A stretch of 6,016 nucleotides of DNA from assembly GCA_001563325.1 (NCBI GenBank), contig LRSK01000106.1, positions 1 through 6,016 on the forward strand. The letters run 5' to 3'. Position 1 is the first letter of the stretch. The number at the start of each line of letters is the position of its first letter. Position numbers and translations under genes: made by a program. Below, in pieces: positions 1 through 5,518 of the stretch. This stretch comes from Candidatus Thorarchaeota archaeon SMTZ1-83 (lineage in GTDB: Archaea > Asgardarchaeota > Thorarchaeia > Thorarchaeales > Thorarchaeaceae). The notes beneath the pieces were generated by a model. That model saw only the letters and a program-made list of their open reading frames with translations. It was not told the origin of the DNA and did not search any database.

Positions 1-280
1 CAGCAATGTAGAATTCTGAAGAGTCGGACAATAGCTGTAACGAGAGGAGTGCAACTCCAACGGCCAGAGCAGGGACGGAGCAGAGAGCAAGATAGAGGTT
101 CGTCTGGTACTCACCAGCAGCGTAGCACTTTACTGAGCAGTAGTGTTTCCCCATTCCCCGGTAGCGTAATGTATTGGTCCACTCTTCTCGAGACTTTCCG
201 CACCAATCGCAATGGCCTTGCTCAGTGACATTCCCCTGCGTCAAGAAGCCGCCTCTCCTCTTTCGACTGGGTTCACTCAT
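1..280 (-). CDS. Zinc-knuckle membrane protein, N-terminal part (runs off left edge)
   Basis: This frame starts at an ATG (278-280, minus strand) and stays open for 93 codons to the window edge, so the C terminus is missing. The N-terminal 23 residues are polar and basic. They are followed by a four-cysteine module, C24-D-W-C27 and Y-C48-S-V-K-C52, then one hydrophobic segment at about residues 62-84 (LYLALCSVPALAVGVALLSL), which I read as a transmembrane helix. The module fits a small treble-clef or zinc-ribbon fold facing the cytoplasm. The same arrangement occurs in the complete protein at 3224-3718, including 23 residues before the first cysteine, so the two look like paralogues. The biochemical role is unknown; such modules often mediate protein or nucleic-acid contacts. 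No strong ribosome binding site is visible upstream of the ATG. I am confident it is coding because of the cysteine pattern plus the membrane segment, not because of length. Confidence 0.72.
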   Translation of the reverse strand, partial: MSEPSRKRRGGFLTQGNVTEQGHCDWCGKSREEWTNTLRYRGMGKHYCSVKCYAAGEYQTNLYLALCSVPALAVGVALLSLQLLSDSSEFYIA

Positions 281-570
281 GGACCTGAATAAGGGTTTGC
301 AGTATTCTCGTGGGACCCATCCGGTTGTGCCGAAGACAGAAGGTCTGTGCGATGTTGGACATGCAGCGTCGTTCTACCTACTGAGTCACGGCGAAGTTGA
401 CTGAGGTGGTGGATTTCAATATCGACATTGTTGTCTTTGTCCAAGATCATGCCCATGTGGACCGGATGCGCATGCGGATAGTGTACGTGCTGGTGAAGCA
501 TCTGGCGTATTGGATAGAGCGGGAGCCGTGGATGAATCGCCAACGAATCTCATCACGTGAGGAGCAGGAG
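281..570. other. Gene-poor spacer between divergent genes
   Basis: This stretch separates the leftward zinc-knuckle gene from the rightward secreted-protein gene and should contain both promoters. Open frames cross it on both strands, but none has a convincing start, ribosome binding site or recognisable motif. The plus-strand frame is simply an upstream extension of the secreted-protein frame. The minus-strand frame (277-543) would need a TTG start and overlaps the zinc-knuckle gene. I see no RNA gene or repeat here. Confidence 0.5.
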
Positions 571-578
571 TTTAAAAG
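571..578 (+). promoter_or_regulatory. TATA box of the secreted-protein gene
   Basis: TTTAAAAG is preceded by the purine-rich GGAGCAGGAG, which could serve as a TFB recognition element. Archaeal transcription usually begins about 25 bases downstream of the box, which here would give a start near 600 and a leader of about 40 bases before the ATG at 643. This agrees with the signal-peptide start and argues against the longer open frame beginning at 397. Confidence 0.5.
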
Positions 579-630
579 AGGATTTGCCGAATTATCCTCG
601 GGAGTCTGCAGCTGTTGGTTGCAGCACCCA

Positions 631-637
631 GGTGGAG
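631..637 (+). promoter_or_regulatory. Ribosome binding site fixing the start at 643
   Basis: GGTGGAG ends five bases before the ATG at 643 and contains the GGAG core. The codons that follow encode a textbook signal peptide, so this site decides between the start at 643 and the in-frame ATG at 397. Confidence 0.6.
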
Positions 638-642
638 AGCGC

Positions 643-2160
643 ATGAAACGAAGGACAGTAGTTTTGTTTGTGCTTCTGCTGGGATTTGCCATCTTAGCGG
701 CCCCAATAGAAGCGCAGGCGTTCAGCACTTGGCTACGCTTGAATGATGAGTTCAATGAGCCAAGCTACCCCGCCCTATACAACAGCGATTTCAAGGACGG
801 GTACTATCTTGACTATTGGGATGAGAGTCCCACTCGTTCTTTCTATCGAAGCTCTTCTGGTGGCATTGGCCCCACAGGCGATAAAGAATGTGCTATTGGA
901 AGAGACTTTACCGGAGCCACAATTACGTTGTATCAGGAGATCTCATCGGAAACCACCCGCAATGGCGTAAAGGGTCAATATGTGAAGTTTAGCTATTGGT
1001 TCCGAGGCTACTCGCCGTATGATGACCAAGCACGTGCGATTATCAAATACAAGAGGTATAGCACAAGCAGCTGGGTCACGGCAGGGAACAGTGGGTGGTG
1101 TACCTATCAGTACAATGCCAATGCTCCTTGGGCAGAGATTAGTGTAATAACCTCTAGTGCATTGCCGACCTCATTGTATCGTGTAAGGGTAGAGATACAG
1201 ATTCGTAGCACTAGTGACGAAGCCACAAGAGGCCGTGTCGACAAAGCGGCTCTAACAGTCATTCACGCCAAGACTGGTCTAATGAGTGGCATGGGAACTG
1301 GTGCATTAGCAATCGAGGTCAATTATCTTGAGAATGTCTACTCAGGTGGACGATACTGGCGGAAGACTGATCTGAGCATAGGAGGTGCTCTAGAGGCAAC
1401 TGGCTCATTCAAATACATAACAGGAGTGAGTATCAGATGCAAATTGATGCCATTGGGAACCTACTGGAGGTGGATTCCACAGTTTCCATACATACAATGG
1501 GTCACTGTTTCTGAACAATTCATTGGGTCCCATCCATTCTTCGCTCCTGTGGGTCACATGCAGATATGGGATGATCTAGGAAACGCAAGGTACACTCAGG
1601 GAAATGACGCGGACCCTGAGATAGTGGTAGATCCTATCACAGAACAGAGCCTCATAGATACACTAATTGACGTAGGTGAACTCGCGGCCACATTCGGAAT
1701 GGCATATATCAAGACCCCCACGGGGAGCCTTGGGAGCTACGGGAAAGATGGAATCTGGGCCATTACAAAGAGCCAGTCCAGAACCATAGTGTTCGATGCA
1801 ATAAAAAGCGCGTTCCAGTGGTATTGGGATGGTGATGCGACCAACCAAGAAGAGTATCCGTATGATTCAACCTGGGATGTGGACACGTATATCTTCTGGG
1901 ACTATTATCCACCGCAAGTGCAGAACAACAACCCACCATATGGTCTTGACGCCTTTGCTGAGAATGTCATTGTGGCTCATGGACTGACGTGGTATGCACC
2001 ATGTGAGAACAACGGAGATGGGCACAGTGACTGGTATATTGAGGTAACGCTTGCTGTCGACTTTGCTGAGGCATACTGGGACACAATTCTTCGAAAATAC
2101 GTCCTATCATCCATTGACGGTGGCACCCTTGTCATAGTTGATAGAGTCTATGCATTTTGA
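643..2160 (+). CDS. Secreted protein of unknown family, aromatic-rich, possible N-terminal carbohydrate-binding-like domain
   Basis: The 505-residue product begins with a Sec-type signal peptide: basic KRR at residues 3-5, a hydrophobic core at 6-20, and a likely signal peptidase site after AQA (residues 24-26). The frame is open upstream to 397, but I chose 643 because of this signal and the GGTGGAG site before it. Residues about 35-208 alternate short hydrophobic strands and turns and end in GRVDKAALTV. This pattern recalls galactose-binding or CBM-like jelly rolls; it is inferred from pattern only. Residues 209-505 match nothing I recognise. The protein is rich in tryptophan (about 19) and tyrosine, has four cysteines after the signal (C83, C153, C266, C454), and contains no N-x-S/T sequon. 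There is no C-terminal membrane anchor, so it is probably released outside the cell or held non-covalently. It appears to be a single-gene transcription unit between its own TATA box and a hairpin terminator. No catalytic motif is visible. Confidence 0.85.
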   Translation: MKRRTVVLFVLLLGFAILAAPIEAQAFSTWLRLNDEFNEPSYPALYNSDFKDGYYLDYWDESPTRSFYRSSSGGIGPTGDKECAIGRDFTGATITLYQEISSETTRNGVKGQYVKFSYWFRGYSPYDDQARAIIKYKRYSTSSWVTAGNSGWCTYQYNANAPWAEISVITSSALPTSLYRVRVEIQIRSTSDEATRGRVDKAALTVIHAKTGLMSGMGTGALAIEVNYLENVYSGGRYWRKTDLSIGGALEATGSFKYITGVSIRCKLMPLGTYWRWIPQFPYIQWVTVSEQFIGSHPFFAPVGHMQIWDDLGNARYTQGNDADPEIVVDPITEQSLIDTLIDVGELAATFGMAYIKTPTGSLGSYGKDGIWAITKSQSRTIVFDAIKSAFQWYWDGDATNQEEYPYDSTWDVDTYIFWDYYPPQVQNNNPPYGLDAFAENVIVAHGLTWYAPCENNGDGHSDWYIEVTLAVDFAEAYWDTILRKYVLSSIDGGTLVIVDRVYAF

Positions 2161-2169
2161 TTGAGTCAA

Positions 2170-2206
2170 GAGGGCTGGTCAACCAGTCCTCCCCCTCTTT
2201 TTCTCT
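2170..2206 (+). terminator. Hairpin plus T-rich tail after the secreted-protein gene
   Basis: Ten bases after the stop codon, GAGGGCTGGT pairs with ACCAGTCCTC (2182-2191) through one G-T wobble, leaving a very small loop. The stem is followed by CCCCTCTTTTTCTCTT. Archaeal termination depends mainly on T-rich runs, which are present here on the coding strand. The element therefore very likely ends the transcript of the secreted-protein gene and insulates it from the S66 peptidase remnant. Confidence 0.7.
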
Positions 2207-2284
2207 TGTGCTAAGGATGAGATGCTGTTAATGAGTGGTTGATGTCATGGACTCTCTGACGACTTGGAGAGATACATAGGAGGG

Positions 2285-2504
2285 ATACTTCCGAGCAGAT
2301 GAAATCTCGGTCTTGTACCCAACTACCGTCCAGAAGACGCTCTTGTAGGGGGCGGGGGATTACAGAAATGCATAGAATGCTGCAGGCATCATCTACTTGT
2401 GACCAAGACAAAAGACTTGTGCACTGTTCGAAATGTGGTGTCGCTCTACCTATCGAACCGTGGCGGCATTGATTCGACACTATCACGAAAGGACATCAGT
2501 CATA
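2285..2504 (+). pseudogene. Broken N-terminal half of an S66 peptidase gene
   Basis: Pieces typical of the N-terminal domain of S66 peptidases (LD-carboxypeptidase/MccF) appear here in the correct order but in three frames. ILPSR (2285-2299) is followed by ADEISVLYPTTV (2295-2330), which resembles the family's 'RLxPGDEIxVxxPS' start. That frame stops at 2346, 2373 and 2400. SSTCDQDKRLV (2389-2421) resembles the 'SDEDRAxDL' segment. NVVSLYLSNRGGIDST (2432-2479) resembles the 'VxAIxxxRGGYxS' segment. DIS (2492-2500) lies in the same frame, and the downstream frame then takes over at ALLNAV (from 2505). Spacing is too short: about 16 residues are missing between GGIDST and DIS, and more is missing after PTTV. 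The catalytic serine of the 'GYSD' motif is not preserved. Shifts plus deletions indicate real decay rather than one read error. The alignment was done by eye against remembered family patterns. Confidence 0.65.
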
Positions 2505-3125
2505 GCATTGCTGAACGCAGTCTACGCCAGGACTGGATTGGTCACCTATCACGGGCCTGACGTCATCTGGACCTTCGGTCAGAAGATAACTCCTCATATA
2601 GAGAAGAACATCATGAGTACATTCTTCGACGGAAGACCGATTAGACTTAGACCAAATGAGAACTGGCAGCACCAGTCGAAGCCAGACTTGAAGTATCCCG
2701 GTTGGAGATGTCTTCGGGAGGGGAGTGCCACCGGGCGACTGGTGGGCGGCCATATCAGAGTTCTTGCCAACACGATTCTCGCAGGTTATGGCCCGGACTT
2801 CAAGGGGGCAATCCTCTTTCTAGAGGGCACAGACGATGTGGCCCGCACACATAGTTTCATCACTGCGCTGAGGCTCCACGGAGTCTTCGACTCGGTTGCA
2901 GGTGTGATTCTAGGATGGTTTGAGGGAAGCGAACTGGAGGAAAAGGAACTCAGCCGCCCGGTTAGTGAAGCATTTCTCGAAGAAATGGAAGACTACGACT
3001 TCCCTGTTCTTGAGATTGGCGAGCTTGGGCATAACGTCGAGAACTACGTGCTACCAATCGGTTGTAGAGCAACAGTAGATGCGACGAAGAAACGAATCTC
3101 GTTAGACGAAGCCCCTGTCACCTGA
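2433..3125 (+). CDS. S66 peptidase (LD-carboxypeptidase/MccF-like), truncated C-terminal portion
   Basis: Members of this family hydrolyse amide bonds in murein tetrapeptides (LdcA) or in aminoacyl-nucleotide antibiotics such as microcin C (MccF), using a Ser-Glu-His triad. Here ALLNAVYARTGLVTYHGP (residues 25-42) begins clear family similarity. It continues through GWRCLREGSATGRLVGG (90-106), ILFLEG with the probable catalytic Glu131, LRLHGVFDSVAGVILGWF (146-163) and ELGHNVEN with the probable catalytic His200. The frame is 230 residues, whereas the family usually has about 300-350. The first 24 residues do not match the family in this frame, and the position of the nucleophilic serine reads Thr-Ser instead of Ser-Asp. 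The listed ATG is only the first available start, with no good ribosome binding site. This is probably the intact 3' half of a pseudogene; if translated, it would be unlikely to have peptidase activity. Archaea lack murein, so a detoxification role for the ancestor is plausible inference. Confidence 0.75.
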   Translation: MWCRSTYRTVAALIRHYHERTSVIALLNAVYARTGLVTYHGPDVIWTFGQKITPHIEKNIMSTFFDGRPIRLRPNENWQHQSKPDLKYPGWRCLREGSATGRLVGGHIRVLANTILAGYGPDFKGAILFLEGTDDVARTHSFITALRLHGVFDSVAGVILGWFEGSELEEKELSRPVSEAFLEEMEDYDFPVLEIGELGHNVENYVLPIGCRATVDATKKRISLDEAPVT

Positions 3126-3223
3126 TGCGGGCTGTGAAACCGCGCCGTGCAGGCAACAACAGATGAGTCACGGTGGCATGGCTCACTGCTCTCACAGATG
3201 AATCTCAGCACTAACATTGCTGT

Positions 3224-3718
3224 TCAACGCATGACTATCTCGTTTGTGGCTCCACAGTAAGCACACTCGGCCATGGTCATTCCGACCTCGACCTCGAGAG
3301 CGCCTCCACAATTCGCACAGAAGAATCCGGCAGTTTCAAGGGTCCTACCAGCGCGTCTTGAATAGCGCGGTATCTGCTTTCGTGTCTGCAATCCCGACAT
3401 TATACTTGACCCGAAGAGCACCGCAGGACAAGAGAGGAGGAAGAGGATCATGATGAGGCCAGTGGTGACATCCAAGACCATGCCCCTCTGGATGGATGCG
3501 GAGAAGATTACCAGTATCGAAAAAACGCAGAAGAGTGCACCGCAGGTCTCGTTCTCTAGTCTACTTGCTGATTGGCAAGCCTCGGAGCACCATGGCCCTC
3601 CCTCGTCCCTGATCCAGCGGCGGCTCTCTGCTGTTCCACACCACTGGCATCTCATGACGCGCGACTTGTCGACGGCAATATAGCGGTCACTTGGTGGAGT
3701 CAAACTACGTGTCCTCAA
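3224..3718 (-). CDS. Membrane protein with N- and C-terminal zinc ribbons
   Basis: The 164-residue product has an N-terminal module C24-Q-W-C27 and W-C44-S-E-A-C48, two hydrophobic segments at about 59-76 and 86-108, a basic stretch at 113-125, and a C-terminal zinc ribbon C134-A-N-C137 and C152-A-Y-C155. Both cysteine modules should bind zinc and would lie on the same side of the membrane, probably cytoplasmic. The N-terminal module and the following membrane segment match the partial protein at 1-280. The start is uncertain. The TTG at 3718 gives the same 23-residue lead as the paralogue. The first ATG (3655) gives a 143-residue protein beginning MRCQWCG. Neither has a clear ribosome binding site. 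The function is unknown; a scaffold or regulatory role at the membrane is a guess. Flanking genes are on the opposite strand, so it is transcribed alone. Confidence 0.75.
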   Translation of the reverse strand: MRTRSLTPPSDRYIAVDKSRVMRCQWCGTAESRRWIRDEGGPWCSEACQSASRLENETCGALFCVFSILVIFSASIQRGMVLDVTTGLIMILFLLSCPAVLFGSSIMSGLQTRKQIPRYSRRAGRTLETAGFFCANCGGALEVEVGMTMAECAYCGATNEIVMR

Positions 3719-3870
3719 TCGCCACTTCCCGCATACGAAGATAAGAACTTGCTCAGACTCATTCTGTCAATCCTAGAGATGGCTGTTTCCGACGGGACCA
3801 CTTCTTTCTCATCGTCGTTAGACTCTTAGCCCCCATCCACTTGGAACACTATTCGTTGGAGTGGTTGTAC

Positions 3871-4386
3871 ATGAAGAGAGAGGAGGACCCGGCCAGAGGG
3901 ATGATGTCGATTCCTGGGTTTCCGATCGTGTTGGTCACAGTGGAGAGGAACATCATGACTGCGGCGGCTTTCAGCTTCTATTCGTTCAAGCCCCCTTGTG
4001 TCATGGTGGGCATAGTCCCGAAGAGACTGACCTTCGAACTGATCTCGAAGAAGAGGGAGTTTGGCATCAACATCCCGAGAGCAGACCAGTTGGACATCGT
4101 TAGAATGTGCGGTAGTATCTCCGGAAGAGAGGCCGACAAGTTTGCCAAGACCGGTGTGACACCTATGCAGGGGAAGGCTATCGAGAGTTTCCTGATAGAA
4201 GAATGCCCAGTCAGTCTAGAGTGTGAAGTTGTATACGAAGTGGACTATGGAGGTACACATCGCTGGTTTGTTGGAGAGATAAAGGCAGCACACATTGACC
4301 AAGACTATACACGTGATGATGCTCTGATGTACTGGCCCCGTGAGTATCGAAGAGTTGGAGAAGTCATCACGCTGAAAGAAGAGTGA
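3871..4386 (+). CDS. Flavin reductase-like (FMN-binding split-barrel) protein
   Basis: The 171-residue protein fits the flavin reductase-like family, which binds FMN in a split beta-barrel, usually as a dimer, in the cytoplasm. Family features in order are FPIVLVT (17-23), NIMTAAAFSFYSFKPP (27-42), a segment matching 'GxxPxRxTxELI' (47-58), FGINIP (64-69), CGSISGREADKF (80-91), the 'PLIEECxxxLEC' equivalent at 107-118, and HRWFVGEI (130-137). The NxMTAA and SGRExDKF motifs are those that normally contact FMN. Length is typical. I chose the ATG at 3871 because GGAG at 3858-3861 sits nine bases upstream. The TTG at 3841 would add ten residues not needed by the fold. The physiological substrate cannot be read from sequence: members include flavin reductases, ferric or quinone reductases and plain FMN proteins. 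The stop lies four bases from the end of the convergent reductase gene. Confidence 0.88.
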   Translation: MKREEDPARGMMSIPGFPIVLVTVERNIMTAAAFSFYSFKPPCVMVGIVPKRLTFELISKKREFGINIPRADQLDIVRMCGSISGREADKFAKTGVTPMQGKAIESFLIEECPVSLECEVVYEVDYGGTHRWFVGEIKAAHIDQDYTRDDALMYWPREYRRVGEVITLKEE

Positions 4387-4390
4387 CTTC

Positions 4391-5389
4391 CTAGGTCGTC
4401 TTGGCGTCCTCTATCTGTCGCCAAAGGTCCTCCGATTCAACATACTCGATAGAGCTGCTCCGCAACACGTCCTGAATCTTCTGCATCAACAGCGTATTGA
4501 CGGGAGTCTCCACACCAACTTCAACTCCCAGCCGAATTATCTCCCCGGTCAGGTAGTCGCTCTCGTCAGTGGACCCCCGAACCAACGCCTGATGAGTCGA
4601 CGGATGCACTCTGATGTCAGGCGAGAGCTGGCTCATCCACGCGTTGCGTCTGGCCCCGTCTTTGAGAAGCCCCAGCCACATCTCGAGGTCTTGGTAGTCG
4701 GCCTTGATTCCGGCCGCCCTGGCCACGTCAACGCCCTCACTCCAAGCAGCCTCTGTGATGAGCCGAAGATGCTCATCCCTGAAGCCGAAAGGGAAGCTCA
4801 TGCCTGTGAGTGCGAGGGGGATATTGATGAGATTCAGGATGAGCTTGGTCCACATTTCCCCCCCAATATTGGTTGAGGTTCGAGTTTCAACGGTAGGAGA
4901 TACGTATTCGGCGATCCGTTTCATACGGTCTGTCACTGTCCCCTCCATCTCGCCGATTATGCAGTTGCCCTTCCAGGTGTACTCCACCTCTCCTGGTTTC
5001 AGGTAGCTTGCCATGAAGCGAACAACACCTGCGACCGTTCTCTCTTCTCCGACTATGCTGGCGATGATCTCAGGATTTCGAACCCCGTTCTGTAGTGAAA
5101 CAACGTACGCAGAGTCTTCAAGATACGGGGAGAACTCCTCAACAGCCGTCTTGGTGTCCTGGGTCTTGACAGTGAGAAAGACCAAGTCGGCACCTTTCAC
5201 AACAGAGGGGTCGGATGATGCGGCGACCTCAACCACGTACTCCTCGATGCCGAATACTCTCAGTCCCTTTTCGTTGATGGCATTCACATGACCTGCCCGT
5301 GCGACGAGAACCACATCATGTCCTGCTCTATGCAGCCTAGCACCAAGAACGCTGCCTATTGCACCGGCACCGTATACGACCGACCTCAC
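4391..5389 (-). CDS. Ketopantoate reductase-family (PanE/ApbA) protein
   Basis: The protein has an N-terminal Rossmann domain with GAGAIG (G7, G9, G12) for NAD(P)H. LVFLTVK ends in Lys75 and is followed by SLQNG with Asn101. A helical C-terminal domain contains MWTKLILNLINIPLALTG with Lys182 and Asn186, matching the catalytic lysine and substrate asparagine of E. coli PanE (K176, N180). HPSTHQ (Ser264) and ESDYLTGE (Glu276) correspond to its substrate serine and catalytic glutamate (S244, E256). True PanE reduces 2-dehydropantoate to pantoate for coenzyme A synthesis. Here the PanE N184 position is isoleucine (Ile190), the usual 'SxxQD' has lost its Asp, and the product is 332 residues against about 300, so a different 2-oxo-acid substrate is possible. 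I chose the GTG at 5389 because GGGAG lies eight bases upstream; another in-frame GTG at 5398 would add three residues. No pantothenate gene is adjacent. It may be read with the regulator upstream. Confidence 0.85.
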   Translation of the reverse strand: MRSVVYGAGAIGSVLGARLHRAGHDVVLVARAGHVNAINEKGLRVFGIEEYVVEVAASSDPSVVKGADLVFLTVKTQDTKTAVEEFSPYLEDSAYVVSLQNGVRNPEIIASIVGEERTVAGVVRFMASYLKPGEVEYTWKGNCIIGEMEGTVTDRMKRIAEYVSPTVETRTSTNIGGEMWTKLILNLINIPLALTGMSFPFGFRDEHLRLITEAAWSEGVDVARAAGIKADYQDLEMWLGLLKDGARRNAWMSQLSPDIRVHPSTHQALVRGSTDESDYLTGEIIRLGVEVGVETPVNTLLMQKIQDVLRSSSIEYVESEDLWRQIEDAKTT

Positions 5390-5476
5390 CTTCTCCACTC
5401 CCAGGTTGATTGGGTTTCAGTAATTGAATCGGGAGGTGGTTGAAATCTGTTCTGCTCCACTTCTTAGGCGCCTTTT

Positions 5477-5502
5477 CGGACAGTCATCTGCAATGACTGC
5501 CG
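5477..5502. promoter_or_regulatory. Imperfect palindrome between regulator and reductase genes
   Basis: CGGACAGTCAT and ATGACTGCCG form inverted arms around the loop CTGCA, with ten paired bases and one unpaired base. The element lies 16 bases past the regulator stop and about 90 bases before the reductase start. No T-run follows on the minus strand, so it is a weak terminator candidate. Its size and position fit a dimeric-regulator operator or an RNA hairpin in the leader of the reductase message. This is inference; no second copy is visible in the window. Confidence 0.4.
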
Positions 5503-5518
5503 GTCCTTGAAGGTGCTT

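Noticed and set aside
277..543. Minus-strand 88-residue His-rich frame
   Set aside because: It needs a TTG start, has no ribosome binding site, overlaps the zinc-knuckle gene start and shows no family motif.
397..642. N-terminal extension of the secreted-protein frame starting at the ATG at 397
   Set aside because: A standard signal peptide starts at 643 with a good ribosome binding site before it, and a TATA box at 571-578 lies inside the supposed extension.
2299..2472. Small plus-strand frame ending in a zinc-finger-like HCSKCG
   Set aside because: It overlaps the S66 remnant, and part of it (CDQDKRLV) is explained as a fragment of that gene. Only one cysteine pair of this type is present.
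3159..3201. Two copies of ACAGATGA in the spacer after the S66 remnant
   Set aside because: An eight-base direct repeat in a short spacer is expected by chance and has no supporting context.
4385..4400. Imperfect palindrome around CCTAGG at the convergent gene ends
   Set aside because: It overlaps both stop codons, has only short arms and lacks a T-run, so chance is enough to explain it.
4592..5291. Several plus-strand open frames opposite the ketopantoate reductase-family gene
   Set aside because: They are shadows of a well-supported gene on the other strand and have no motifs of their own.
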